A program made the translations under genes and the position numbers. 64,000 bases of DNA from Microbacterium sp. Yaish 1 (GTDB lineage Bacteria > Actinomycetota > Actinomycetes > Actinomycetales > Microbacteriaceae), in assembly GCF_002245215.1 (NCBI RefSeq), contig NZ_NPMR01000002.1, positions 1,219,557 through 1,283,556 on the forward strand, written 5' to 3'. Below are positions 1 through 8,141 of the stretch, one piece after another. The notes beneath the pieces are model-generated. The model had not been told where the DNA came from. It did no database searches and saw nothing but the letters and a program-made list of their open reading frames with translations. How positions within the stretch are numbered: position 1 is the first letter of the stretch; each line of letters opens with the position of its first letter.

Positions 1-2
1 AC

Positions 3-1130
3 GCGACCCCCGGTCCGCGCGAAGCCGCCGACTGGTGGCGCAGAACGGTCGCCGCCGCCGAGATCGACGATCCGGTCGGATTGCCCGGTTCGGGCCTCGT
101 CGCCTTCGGCGCCCTGCCGTTCGATCCCCGCCCCGATGACCGCGCCGACGCGACGACCCCGGCGCTGCACTTCGCGGTGCCCCGGGCCGTCGTGGGCCGC
201 CGCGGGTCGCGCGCGTGGGTGACCTCGATCACCACCGACGGGTCGGATCCCGTCGCCGCCCTCCCCGCCGCGACCGGCTTCGGTCCGCACTGGTCGGCGA
301 CGACCGGCCCCGGGGCACTGACCCCCGACGGCTACCAGGAGATCGTGCGCGCGGGCGTCGACGCGATCCTGCAGGGCGACCTGCAGAAGGTCGTCCTCGC
401 TCGCGACCTCGCCGGCACCGTTCCCGCGGAGGCCGACCTCCGTCGGCTCGTCCGCGCGCTGTCGTCGGCCTACCCCGACACATGGGCGTTCGCCGTCGAC
501 GGTCTCATCGGAGCGAGCCCCGAGACGCTCGTGACGGTGTCGGGCGGAACCGTGACCGCGCGCGTCCTCGCCGGGACGATCGCGCGCGGGGCAGACGCCG
601 ACGCCGACACCGCGGCATCCCTGCGCCTCGCCACGAGCACGAAGGATCTCGACGAGCACGGCTACGCGGTGCGCAGCGTCCTCGAGGCGCTCCGCGCCTC
701 GACCTCGTCGCTCGTCGCCGGCGAACAGCCGTTCATGCTGAAGCTGCCGAACGTCTGGCACCTGGCAACCGACGTGGAGGGCGAGCTCGCGGGGGATGCG
801 TCGGCCCTCGACCTCGTCGCGGTGCTGCACCCGACCGCGGCGGTCGCCGGCACACCGACGCCGAACGCGCTCGACGAGATCCGCCGCCTCGAACCCTTCA
901 GCCGCGGGCGGTACGCAGGTCCCGTCGGCTGGATCGACGCGAAGGGCGACGGAGAGTGGGCCATCGCCCTGCGATGCGCGCAGTTCCGTCCGGGCGAACG
1001 AACCGACGACGGCACCTCGATGCCCTTCACCGCCTATGCCGGCGCGGGCATCGTGGGCGCGAGCGACCCCGAATCCGAGATGCTCGAGACGCGGGTGAAG
1101 TTCCGCCCGATCATCGACGCGCTCGCCTGA
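3..1130 (+). CDS. menF: isochorismate synthase (5'-truncated by window edge)
   Basis: Converts chorismate to isochorismate, the entry step of menaquinone synthesis. The reading frame is open to the window edge, so the true start lies outside; the TTG at 81 is internal. The chorismate-binding fold is clear: KVVLARDL (near 388), GASPETLV (near 511), then LAGTIARG, LHPTAAVAGTP (near 823) and EPFSRGRYAGPVGW, ending with AYAGAGIVGASDPESE. These are the conserved substrate and magnesium regions of the MenF/EntC/DhbC family. It converges on menD, the next enzyme of the pathway. A siderophore-type isochorismate synthase is possible by sequence, but the men neighbours favour menaquinone. Confidence 0.93.
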   Translation, partial: ATPGPREAADWWRRTVAAAEIDDPVGLPGSGLVAFGALPFDPRPDDRADATTPALHFAVPRAVVGRRGSRAWVTSITTDGSDPVAALPAATGFGPHWSATTGPGALTPDGYQEIVRAGVDAILQGDLQKVVLARDLAGTVPAEADLRRLVRALSSAYPDTWAFAVDGLIGASPETLVTVSGGTVTARVLAGTIARGADADADTAASLRLATSTKDLDEHGYAVRSVLEALRASTSSLVAGEQPFMLKLPNVWHLATDVEGELAGDASALDLVAVLHPTAAVAGTPTPNALDEIRRLEPFSRGRYAGPVGWIDAKGDGEWAIALRCAQFRPGERTDDGTSMPFTAYAGAGIVGASDPESEMLETRVKFRPIIDALA

Positions 1131-1136
1131 GCGGGC

Positions 1137-1168
1137 GAGCACGGACCGTCCACCCCGCGGCGGTGCTC
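1137..1168. terminator. possible hairpin between convergent menF and menD
   Basis: GAGCAC (1137-1142) pairs with GTGCTC (1163-1168), the right arm overlapping the menD stop codon. The stem is only 6 bp with a 20-nt loop and no T-run, so this is a weak call. Confidence 0.3.
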
Positions 1169-2978
1169 AGCGGGCCAGCGGGACTTCGATCAGCTGGCGA
1201 CCGCCGACGGGCGAGGTGAGCGCCTGATCGAGCGCCGAGCGCGTCGTGATGCGCCGGTACTCCCACCCGTAGGCGAGCGCGAGCTGCTCGAGCCGTACCT
1301 CGTGGGGGGTGAACAGCACCCGTTCAGCAGCCGCCGGCGGTGCGGTGCCGGCGACCTCGAGACCGTCGAAGATCGTGCCTCCGCCATCGTTGCCGACGAT
1401 GACCTGAATGCGCGGTTCGTCCTCGGCGCCGGGAAGCAGCAGCGCGCCGACGTCGTGCAGCAGAGACAGGTCGCCGGTGAGCACCCGGGTCACGCCGGCC
1501 CGCGCGTCGTCCTGGCTCGCGACCGCGATGCCCACCCCGGTCGCGACAATGCCGTCGATGCCCGCGAGCCCGCGATTGGCGTGCACCGGCACCTTCTTGC
1601 CCCCGAGCACCGTGTCGGCCACCCGGACGAGTCTCGACGAGGCGAACAGCAGACGATCGTGCGGCCAGCTCGCCCGCCAGACCGCGTCGACGAGCGACTC
1701 GCGGTCGAGCGGAGCCTTGAGAACGGCCATCTCCGCCGAGATGGCGCCGAGGCGCTCCTGCGGCACCGTCGATGCCAGCCCGTCGACGTCGGGGGCCGCA
1801 GGGCTCAGGTCGACCGCCTCGTCGCGCGAGGCGCGCATCCAGGCGCCGAGCCAGGCACGGTCGGCCACCCCGGGCGAGACGGACACCGCGGACACCGCGG
1901 TCGTCGTGCCGTTGAGGTTGAGGTCCTCCCCCGGCCCGCGAACGGCCCACACCTCGATCTCCGGGCGCGACAGCAGCCCGGCCACCTCGCGGCTGAGCGT
2001 CGGATGCCCGAACACGACGACCCGTTCGACGGCGTCGGCGAGCTCGGGGCGGGAGAGCACGGCGCGATAGCCGTGGACGAGATTGCGCCCGAAACGCGCA
2101 CCGCTGACGATCTCCGCCACGAGCGGCCAGCCCCCCGCGTGGGCGAGTTCCTCCGCCGCCGGGCCGGCATCCGCGCCCGCGACGACGAGCGTGTTCGGAC
2201 CGCGGGTGAGCTCCACCGCTTCGAGGGGCATCGGGGGTTCGGCTTGGCCGATCCCGCCGCCGCCCTGATAGTGCGCGCCCGAGACCGTCGACTCCGCGGC
2301 CGCGTCCGTGTCGGTGCCGTTGGGACCGGGGGTGAGGGCGGGCTCGGCCTCCGCACCGATGAGCCACGGCGGGAGGGCGCCCGACAGGGGGTTCCGGTAC
2401 GGGAGGTTGAGGTGCACCGGGCCGGCCGGGCGCGATCGGTCGCCGCGCGTCGCGGCGAGGGCCTCGACCGCGAGCGCGGCGATCTCCGCCGCCTGCGGCG
2501 CGGCCGGGTGGGCGTCGACGTCCTCCGGGGTCAGGGCGTCGGCCTCGAGCCGGACGAAGCCCGAGAACACGCCGGGCTGACGCGTGGCCTGGTTGGCGCC
2601 GATGCCGCGCAGCTCGGGCGGACGGTCGGCGGTCAGCAGCAGCAGAGGCACCCCCGAGTGGTGCGCCTCGAGCACCGCGGGCATGAGGTTCGCGACCGCC
2701 GTTCCCGAGGTGCAGACGACGGCTGCCGGCATCCGCGTCTCGCGTCCGATGCCGAGCGCGGTGAATCCCGCGACGCGCTCGTCGATGCGGACATGGAGGC
2801 GGATCAGGCCGCGCTGCTCCAGCTCCGCCGCCACGAGGGCGAGCGCCTGCGACCGCGACCCGGGACTCAGGACGACGTGGCGCACTCCCCCGGCGACCAG
2901 AGCGCCGAGAAGTGCGGCCGCGGCGTCGGTCGCGGGCGCCCGGTCCGCCGGCGTCGGAGCGTGTTCGGCCCCGCTCAT
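1167..2978 (-). CDS. menD: 2-succinyl-5-enolpyruvyl-6-hydroxy-3-cyclohexene-1-carboxylate synthase
   Basis: Thiamine-diphosphate enzyme that joins isochorismate and 2-oxoglutarate to give SEPHCHC. 603 aa with the three-domain ThDP fold: N-terminal LSPGSRSQALALV near residue 36, a central dehydrogenase-like domain, and a C-terminal ThDP/Mg region containing TGDLSLLHD and GNDGGGTIF near residue 530. The ATG at 2978 was chosen although the frame stays open upstream, because it lies 1 nt after the stop of the preceding PLDc_N gene and the protein then begins at the normal family N-terminus. The two genes are probably co-transcribed from the leaderless promoter ahead of PLDc_N. Confidence 0.95.
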   Translation of the reverse strand: MSGAEHAPTPADRAPATDAAAALLGALVAGGVRHVVLSPGSRSQALALVAAELEQRGLIRLHVRIDERVAGFTALGIGRETRMPAAVVCTSGTAVANLMPAVLEAHHSGVPLLLLTADRPPELRGIGANQATRQPGVFSGFVRLEADALTPEDVDAHPAAPQAAEIAALAVEALAATRGDRSRPAGPVHLNLPYRNPLSGALPPWLIGAEAEPALTPGPNGTDTDAAAESTVSGAHYQGGGGIGQAEPPMPLEAVELTRGPNTLVVAGADAGPAAEELAHAGGWPLVAEIVSGARFGRNLVHGYRAVLSRPELADAVERVVVFGHPTLSREVAGLLSRPEIEVWAVRGPGEDLNLNGTTTAVSAVSVSPGVADRAWLGAWMRASRDEAVDLSPAAPDVDGLASTVPQERLGAISAEMAVLKAPLDRESLVDAVWRASWPHDRLLFASSRLVRVADTVLGGKKVPVHANRGLAGIDGIVATGVGIAVASQDDARAGVTRVLTGDLSLLHDVGALLLPGAEDEPRIQVIVGNDGGGTIFDGLEVAGTAPPAAAERVLFTPHEVRLEQLALAYGWEYRRITTRSALDQALTSPVGGRQLIEVPLAR

Positions 2979-2979
2979 C

Positions 2980-3384
2980 TCAGGCGCGCGGGCCGCGTGA
3001 GCCGGCCGGTCCTTCGGCATCGTCGTCGCTCTGCGACGAGCGTGTCGGCGGGATGTCGCGGGGGTCGTCGGCCTCGGCGTCGAGCGCTGCGAGCTCCTCC
3101 TCGAGACGGCGGATGCGCTCGTCCTGGTCGCGGACCGATCCGAGGCTGCCGAGGAACTCGGGATCGTCATCCGGGGCGCGGCGGACCGGAGCGCTCGCGC
3201 GGCGGGCGCGTCCGACGACGAACCACAGGATGCCGCCCAGCACGGGCAGCAGGACAACGATGAGGATCCACACCGGCTTGCTGACGCCACGGTGCCGCGT
3301 GGCGTCCTGCAGCGCGCAATCGACGATGCTGTACACCCAGAAGGCGAGTGCCAGCAGCACACCGATGAGCAGGAGCCGCGCCAT
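2980..3384 (-). CDS. PLDc_N (phospholipase D-nuclease N-terminal) domain membrane protein
   Basis: 134 aa with two membrane helices (residues about 3-20 and 38-58) forming the short PLDc_N module, but no HKD catalytic domain, so it is not a phospholipase. The tail has a charged, coiled-coil-like stretch (RDQDERIRRLEEELAALDAEA) rich in acidic residues. Proteins of this type sit next to menD in many Microbacteriaceae; the function is unknown. Its stop is 1 nt from the menD start, implying translational coupling. It is expressed from a leaderless promoter (TAGGAT at 3391-3396). Confidence 0.85.
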   Translation of the reverse strand: MARLLLIGVLLALAFWVYSIVDCALQDATRHRGVSKPVWILIVVLLPVLGGILWFVVGRARRASAPVRRAPDDDPEFLGSLGSVRDQDERIRRLEEELAALDAEADDPRDIPPTRSSQSDDDAEGPAGSRGPRA

Positions 3385-3396
3385 CCTCCCATCCTA
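3385..3396 (-). promoter_or_regulatory. leaderless promoter of PLDc_N-menD
   Basis: TAGGAT (3391-3396) lies 6 nt upstream of the ATG, so transcription should begin at or next to the start codon. Confidence 0.6.
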
Positions 3397-3425
3397 GGCG
3401 TCCGGCGGGCCGCTCGGCCCGGACG

Positions 3426-3437
3426 TAGAATGGCCGG
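3426..3437 (+). promoter_or_regulatory. leaderless promoter of DUF4229 gene
   Basis: TAGAAT (3426-3431) lies 6 nt before the ATG and no Shine-Dalgarno sequence is present. Confidence 0.6.
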
Positions 3438-3698
3438 ATGAACGCCCGCTCGGCCGTCGTCTACTCGGTGCTGCGGCTCCTCGCCTTCCTGGTCCCCTTC
3501 GGCATCATGATGCTGTTCCCGATCATGCGCGAGTTCTACTGGCTCGCGGCGATCTTCGCCGCCCTCATCGGCTTGAGCCTGTCGATGATCTTCCTGCGCC
3601 GGCCGCTCGACGACGTCGCGACCGGCCTCGCCGAACGGCGCACGCGCCGCCGGTCGGGCGCCCAGGCCGACGCCGAGGCCGAAGACGCCGCGTCCTGA
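3438..3698 (+). CDS. DUF4229 domain membrane protein
   Basis: 86 aa with two hydrophobic helices (about residues 8-28 and 32-52), then the motif RRPLDDVATGLAERRTRRRSG and an acidic tail. This matches the short DUF4229 family found beside menaquinone genes in actinomycetes. The role is unknown; the men neighbourhood suggests a link to quinone or envelope function, which is inference. It diverges from the PLDc_N gene and converges with menA. Confidence 0.85.
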   Translation: MNARSAVVYSVLRLLAFLVPFGIMMLFPIMREFYWLAAIFAALIGLSLSMIFLRRPLDDVATGLAERRTRRRSGAQADAEAEDAAS

Positions 3699-3716
3699 CC
3701 GCGGTTCGTCCCGATC

Positions 3717-4685
3717 TCAGCCGACGAAAGCCCAGAACAGGAACGCGCCGTAGGCGACCGACGTCAACGACGTCAGCGCCAGCGCGACGACCAGCTCGCG
3801 CGGCTGGCGATACGTCCACACGATGAGGATCGCCGACAGAGCGGGCAGCAGCGCGAACAGGCTCAGCCACGCGATCGGGTAGACCAGCGCCAGTAGAGCG
3901 GCGATCGCGAACGGCGCCAGGACGAACAGCGTGAAGACGATGCGCGTCGCCGTCCGGCCGATGAGCACCGTGAGCGTGCGCTTGCCCGCGATCCGGTCCT
4001 GGTCGATGTCGCGGAGGTTGTTCGCCAGGAGCACGGCGCAGGCGAGCAGCCCCGCACCGACCGCACCGAACCAGCTCTCCTGGGGAACGGATCCGGCCTG
4101 GACGAAGGTCGTGCCGACGGTCGCGACGAGCCCGAAGAAGACGAAGACGAAGAGCTCGCCGAGACCCGCGTACCCGTACGGGCGCTTGCCTCCCGTGTAG
4201 AACCAGGCCGCGACGACGCAGGCCGCCCCGATCAGCAGCATCCACCAGTGACCGGTGCGCACGACGATCGCGATTCCGGCGACGGCCGCCAGCCCGAAGA
4301 ATCCGAGGGCGACGGTGAGGACCGTGCGAGGCTTCGCGAGCTTGCCCCCGGTCAGCCGTGCGGGGCCGACGCGCACGTCGTCCGTGCCGCGGATTCCGTC
4401 GCTGTAGTCATTGGCGTAGTTGACGCCGATCTGCAGGGCGACGGCGACCACGAGGCAGCACAGCGCGATGACCCAATGCAACTGCCGATCGACGAGCATC
4501 GCGGCGCCCGTGCCGATGAGCACCGGCGTGATCGCGAGCGGCAGAGTGCGCAGGCGCGCGGCGCCGATCCAGTCGCGAGCCGTGGCCGTCCGCGGCGGCG
4601 GAGCCGACACGAGGCCGCGCTTGGCGGGGTTGCCGCCGCGCGGCGCAGGACGGGACGACTTCGGGGAGCGAGACGAACGAGCCAC
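3717..4685 (-). CDS. menA: 1,4-dihydroxy-2-naphthoate polyprenyltransferase
   Basis: Integral-membrane UbiA-family prenyltransferase that attaches the isoprenoid tail to DHNA to form demethylmenaquinone. 322 aa. The first Asp-rich motif NDYSDGIRGTD (about residue 91) and second motif NNLRDIDQDRIAGKR (about residue 220) are intact, and 8-9 hydrophobic helices follow an Arg/Lys/Pro-rich N-terminal tail of about 35 aa. The start is GTG at 4685, with TAGGAT 8 nt upstream overlapping the menE stop codon. It therefore has its own promoter although it lies only 11 nt behind menE. Confidence 0.95.
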   Translation of the reverse strand: MARSSRSPKSSRPAPRGGNPAKRGLVSAPPPRTATARDWIGAARLRTLPLAITPVLIGTGAAMLVDRQLHWVIALCCLVVAVALQIGVNYANDYSDGIRGTDDVRVGPARLTGGKLAKPRTVLTVALGFFGLAAVAGIAIVVRTGHWWMLLIGAACVVAAWFYTGGKRPYGYAGLGELFVFVFFGLVATVGTTFVQAGSVPQESWFGAVGAGLLACAVLLANNLRDIDQDRIAGKRTLTVLIGRTATRIVFTLFVLAPFAIAALLALVYPIAWLSLFALLPALSAILIVWTYRQPRELVVALALTSLTSVAYGAFLFWAFVG

Positions 4686-4699
4686 GAGGGATCATCCTA
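4686..4699 (-). promoter_or_regulatory. leaderless promoter of menA
   Basis: TAGGAT (4694-4699) overlaps the TAG stop of menE and is 8 nt from the GTG start of menA. Confidence 0.5.
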
Positions 4700-5857
4700 G
4701 ATCGCGAGCATGCGACGCACCGCCGCACGGTCGGGTTTGCCGCTCGCGAGCACCGGCATCCGATCGACCGTGACGACCCGTGCGGGGCGCGCCGGCTTGC
4801 CGAGCCGATCGCCGACGGCAGCCCGGAGCTCGCCGAGCAGCGCCGGCACGTCGGAACCGGTGTCGGCGAGCGCCGCACTCGGCACGACGACGGCCGACGC
4901 CTGGCCCCATCGTTCGTCGGGGATCGCGACGACGACGGCCGACGCGAGTCCGGCATGTTCCCGGATGACGGCCTCGACGCGGTCGAGCGAGACGTTGACG
5001 CCGCCGGAGATGATGACGTTGTCGATGCGGCCGGTGACCCGCAGCACGTCGCCGTCGAACTCCCCCGCGTCGCCGGTCCGGTACCAGCGCACACCCTCGT
5101 CGACGATGAAGGATGCCGCCGTGCGGCCCGGCTCGCCGAGGTAGCCGTCGGCGAGCATCGGACCCGAGAGCTGCACCTCGCCCGCGACGATCCGCACGCC
5201 CACTCCATCGAGCGGGACGCCGTCGTAGACGCATCCGCCGCTCGTCTCCGTCGAGCCGTAGGTGCGCACGATGCGCGCGCCCCGCTGTGCGGCGCGCTCG
5301 TGCTGAGCTACCGGAAGCGCTTGCCCGCCCACGAGGATCGCCTCGTACGCCCGCAGGGCATCGGCGACGGCGGCATCCGTCTCAGCCGCGTCGAGCAGGT
5401 CGGACAGTTGCGCCGGCACCAGTGAGGTGAACATCCCCACGCGCTGCCCGCCGATGCTCGAGTGCATCGACGCGGTGACCGCGGCGAAGGCGGCGGGCGA
5501 GAACGACCCCGCGAGGACGGCCGGCTCGTGACCCGCGAGCAGGCTGCGGACCATCACCTGCAGCCCCGCCACGTACCCGGGAGACAGGGCGAGGAGCCAG
5601 CGCCCCTCGCCGATCCGCGCCGCGGTCGACGCGGCGCTGGCGATGAGCGCCGAGCGACTGAGGACGACGCTCTTGGGCACGCCCGTCGATCCCGACGTCG
5701 TGACGACCGCGACGGTTCCCGGTGGAGCCTGCGCCGGCAGGGCGTGGCCCGCGGGCGCGCCGAGGGCGAGCGCCGGTCCCGCACCGTCGAGGGTCTGCCG
5801 AAGGGCCCGGAGAACCTCGCGGGGTTCCGATGCGACCGGGACGAGGTCGACCGCCAT
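4697..5857 (-). CDS. menE: o-succinylbenzoate-CoA ligase
   Basis: Adenylates o-succinylbenzoate and transfers it to CoA. 386 aa, the short actinobacterial form that lacks much of the usual N-terminal subdomain of ANL enzymes. All core motifs are present: A3 TTSGSTGVPK (residues 53-62), A5 YGSTETSGG, A7 YRTGD, A8 GRIDNVIISGG and the A10 lysine in SGKPDR. It lies 17 nt downstream of menB and upstream of menA, giving the order menB-menE-menA. Only a weak ribosome site is seen before the ATG, so coupling to menB is likely. Confidence 0.93.
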   Translation of the reverse strand: MAVDLVPVASEPREVLRALRQTLDGAGPALALGAPAGHALPAQAPPGTVAVVTTSGSTGVPKSVVLSRSALIASAASTAARIGEGRWLLALSPGYVAGLQVMVRSLLAGHEPAVLAGSFSPAAFAAVTASMHSSIGGQRVGMFTSLVPAQLSDLLDAAETDAAVADALRAYEAILVGGQALPVAQHERAAQRGARIVRTYGSTETSGGCVYDGVPLDGVGVRIVAGEVQLSGPMLADGYLGEPGRTAASFIVDEGVRWYRTGDAGEFDGDVLRVTGRIDNVIISGGVNVSLDRVEAVIREHAGLASAVVVAIPDERWGQASAVVVPSAALADTGSDVPALLGELRAAVGDRLGKPARPARVVTVDRMPVLASGKPDRAAVRRMLAI

Positions 5858-5874
5858 GTCAGAAGCGATCCGTC

Positions 5875-6774
5875 TCAGAAGTGGTACGGGTAGGGCGACC
5901 AGTCGGGGTCGCGCTTCTGCAGGAAGGCGTCGCGCCCCTCGACGGCCTCATCGGTGCCGTAGGCGAGGCGCGTCGCCTCGCCCGCGAACACCTGCTGACC
6001 GACCATCCCGTCGTCGATCGCGTTGAACGCGAACTTCAGCATGCGGATCGCGGTGGGCGACTTCCCGAGGATCGTACGGGCCATCGCGATCGCCTCGCGC
6101 TCGAGCTCGGCGTGCGGGACGACGCGGTTGACCGCGCCCATCTCGTAGGCCCGCTGCGCGGAGTACTCCTCCGCGAGGAAGAACACCTCGCGGGCGATCT
6201 TCTGACCGACCTGACGCGCCATGTACGCCGAGCCGTACCCGGCGTCGAACGACCCCACATCCGCGTCGGTCTGCTTGAACCGGCCGTGCTCGGCCGAGGC
6301 GATGGAGAGGTCGCACACGATGTGGAGGGAGTGCCCGCCGCCGGCCGCCCACCCCGGGATGACCGCGATGACGACCTTCGGCATGAACCGGATGAGGCGC
6401 TGCACCTCGAGGATGTGCAGACGCCCGGCCCGAGCCGGATCGGCGACCGCGCTCTCGTCGTCGCTGTACTTGTAGCCGTCGCGGCCACGGATGCGCTGGT
6501 CGCCGCCCGAGCAGAACGCCCAGCCGCCGTCCTTCGGGCTCGGACCGTTGCCGGTGAGCAGCACGACGCCGATGCGGGGGTCCTGACGAGCGATGTCGAG
6601 CGCGCGGTACAGCTCGTCGACCGTGTGCGGGCGGAAGGCGTTGCGCACCTCGGGACGGTCGAACGCGATGCGCGCGATGCGCCCGTCGTTCGAGACGTGA
6701 GCCGTGATGTCGGTGTAGGCGTCCGCCCCGGGGGCGAGCGACCATTCCGCGGGATCGAACAGTTCCGAGACCAT
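5875..6774 (-). CDS. menB: 1,4-dihydroxy-2-naphthoyl-CoA synthase
   Basis: Crotonase-fold enzyme that closes the ring of o-succinylbenzoyl-CoA. 299 aa. The oxyanion-hole segments CSGGDQR and AAGGGHSLH are present, as is the conserved KQTDADVGSFDAGYGSAYMA region with its catalytic Asp; the C-terminus ends in DPDWSPYPYHF, typical of MenB. The first gene of the menB-menE-menA run, transcribed from a leaderless promoter (TAGGCT, 6 nt before the ATG). menB is normally adjacent to menC in related genomes; here a Fic gene separates them. Confidence 0.96.
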   Translation of the reverse strand: MVSELFDPAEWSLAPGADAYTDITAHVSNDGRIARIAFDRPEVRNAFRPHTVDELYRALDIARQDPRIGVVLLTGNGPSPKDGGWAFCSGGDQRIRGRDGYKYSDDESAVADPARAGRLHILEVQRLIRFMPKVVIAVIPGWAAGGGHSLHIVCDLSIASAEHGRFKQTDADVGSFDAGYGSAYMARQVGQKIAREVFFLAEEYSAQRAYEMGAVNRVVPHAELEREAIAMARTILGKSPTAIRMLKFAFNAIDDGMVGQQVFAGEATRLAYGTDEAVEGRDAFLQKRDPDWSPYPYHF

Positions 6775-6786
6775 GCCGCCAGCCTA
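6775..6786 (-). promoter_or_regulatory. leaderless promoter of menB-menE
   Basis: TAGGCT (6781-6786) is 6 nt from the menB ATG. Confidence 0.6.
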
Positions 6787-6826
6787 TGCCGCGGTGCGAC
6801 GGAGGCAGCTTGCGATCGGTGTCGGT

Positions 6827-6842
6827 CTTGCGGTTGCGCAAG
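6827..6842. promoter_or_regulatory. palindrome upstream of the Fic gene
   Basis: CTTGCG-GTTG-CGCAAG is a perfect 6-bp inverted repeat in the menB/fic divergent spacer, about 80 nt before the possible leader ORF. It could be an operator for the Fic gene. The surrounding 150 nt is visibly more AT-rich than the men genes. Confidence 0.35.
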
Positions 6843-6922
6843 TTCTCCACCAACCCCCTGCAAATAATCGGGCACATCCGCTCAACCGCGCTCCCTGTTT
6901 TCCAGACCAAGGAGTACAGTTG

Positions 6923-6958
6923 ATGCAAATAGTCGCGGGCGTTCCGGAAAGAAGGTAG
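6923..6958 (+). CDS. possible 11-aa leader ORF of the Fic gene
   Basis: An ATG with a good ribosome site (AAGGAG at 6909-6914, 8 nt spacing) opens MQIVAGVPERR and stops with TAG 3 nt before the GTG of the Fic gene. The Fic ribosome site (GAAAGAAGG) lies inside this mini-ORF, so translation of the two could be coupled. It is too short to be a FicA-type antitoxin. Whether it is translated is unknown. Confidence 0.35.
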   Translation: MQIVAGVPERR

Positions 6959-6961
6959 GTC

Positions 6962-8095
6962 GTGGAGGGCGAATACTCGATCCCTCGGCTCGACTTCGGC
7001 TCCGCGCTCGTGTCGACTCTGTTCGAGATCGAGCGCCTGCGCGCGGACATCGGCACGGGCGACACACCGCCCGAGACCTTCGTCGAGCTCCATCGGCTGT
7101 TCGATTTCGTCATGAGTGTGGTGTCTGCGCGCATCGAAGGCAACCACACCACGGTGTACGACGCCATCGGGCAGATCGAGAGCGGTGAGGACACCGTGGC
7201 CGATCCGCTTCGAGAGATCACGAACATCGTGTCGACCGCGCGCTTCATCGACGACGTCGACCCGTCCGTCCCCATCACCCACGGCTTCATACGAGAACTG
7301 CACCGTCGCGCCGTCGCAGATCTCATGCGAGAAGGGGATCGCACCCCGGGCTCGTATCGCCAGCACGACGTCGCCATCGTCAACTCCGCGCATGTTCCGC
7401 CGTCCTGGGTCAGCGTCCATGCCGAGATGACCACACTGCTCGAGTTCGCGAACGCCGAGCTTCCCCTCCACGAGCAGATGCTGCAGATCGCGATCGCTCA
7501 TCACCGCTTCGTGTGGATTCACCCGTTCGGTAATGGCAACGGTCGCGTATCCCGTCTCTTCACGTACGCGATGCTCCGTCGCACGATCTTCGCCAGGCGC
7601 GGGTACAGCGCGCTGAACCCCACGGCGGTCTTCGGCAATGATCGCGACGCGTACATCTCCGCGCTTGAGGCGGCCGACGACCTCAGTGACGAGGGCACCA
7701 TCGCGTGGGCGGCATTCTTCGTGGGAGGCATCCGCGATGATGTGGCGAGACTCGTCCGGTTGCAACAGCACACGTTCGTGATCGATCAGCTGGTCGGGCC
7801 AGCGCTCGACAGTCTGCATGACGATGGTCTGGTGAGCGCGGAAGAGCACGCAGCGCTGCGGAGGGCTCTCCGGCACGGCGTCGTGAAAGCGGGCGACCTG
7901 ACGTCAGATATCCCCGGCACTCCCTCTCACCGATCCCGGGCCATCCGCGGGCTCGTCGATCGACGACTTCTCCGAGCCGCAGACCGGGGGCCACGTTTCT
8001 ACCGCCTCTCCCTCTCCCGTGGGCCGCTCGCCCCCAGACTCATCCGTCGACTCGACGCGCTCGGCTACCTGCCGAGGATGCTCGCAGGCGACTGA
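6962..8095 (+). CDS. Fic-domain protein with N-terminal inhibitory motif and C-terminal winged helix
   Basis: 377 aa. Fic enzymes usually transfer AMP from ATP to target proteins. The core reads HPFGNGNGRVSR from residue 187: the catalytic His, Phe, glycines, Asn and both Arg are present, but the metal-binding Asp/Glu of HxFx(D/E)GNGR is Asn. The helix SARIEGN (residues 55-61) fits the (S/T)xxxE(G/N) inhibitory motif located before the Fic core, as in class II self-inhibited Fic proteins, so no separate antitoxin is expected. The last 80 residues look like a winged helix. The start is GTG with GAAGG upstream. It interrupts the menB/menC neighbourhood and its flank is AT-richer, suggesting acquisition. 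Confidence 0.88.
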   Translation: MEGEYSIPRLDFGSALVSTLFEIERLRADIGTGDTPPETFVELHRLFDFVMSVVSARIEGNHTTVYDAIGQIESGEDTVADPLREITNIVSTARFIDDVDPSVPITHGFIRELHRRAVADLMREGDRTPGSYRQHDVAIVNSAHVPPSWVSVHAEMTTLLEFANAELPLHEQMLQIAIAHHRFVWIHPFGNGNGRVSRLFTYAMLRRTIFARRGYSALNPTAVFGNDRDAYISALEAADDLSDEGTIAWAAFFVGGIRDDVARLVRLQQHTFVIDQLVGPALDSLHDDGLVSAEEHAALRRALRHGVVKAGDLTSDIPGTPSHRSRAIRGLVDRRLLRAADRGPRFYRLSLSRGPLAPRLIRRLDALGYLPRMLAGD

Positions 8096-8141
8096 TCCCC
8101 CCGTAAGCCCCCCTCGACGCGCTCGACATGGAGACCATGAC

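Noticed and set aside
6923..6958. The 11-aa ORF as a FicA-type antitoxin
   Set aside because: Too short, and the inhibitory motif is already inside the Fic protein.
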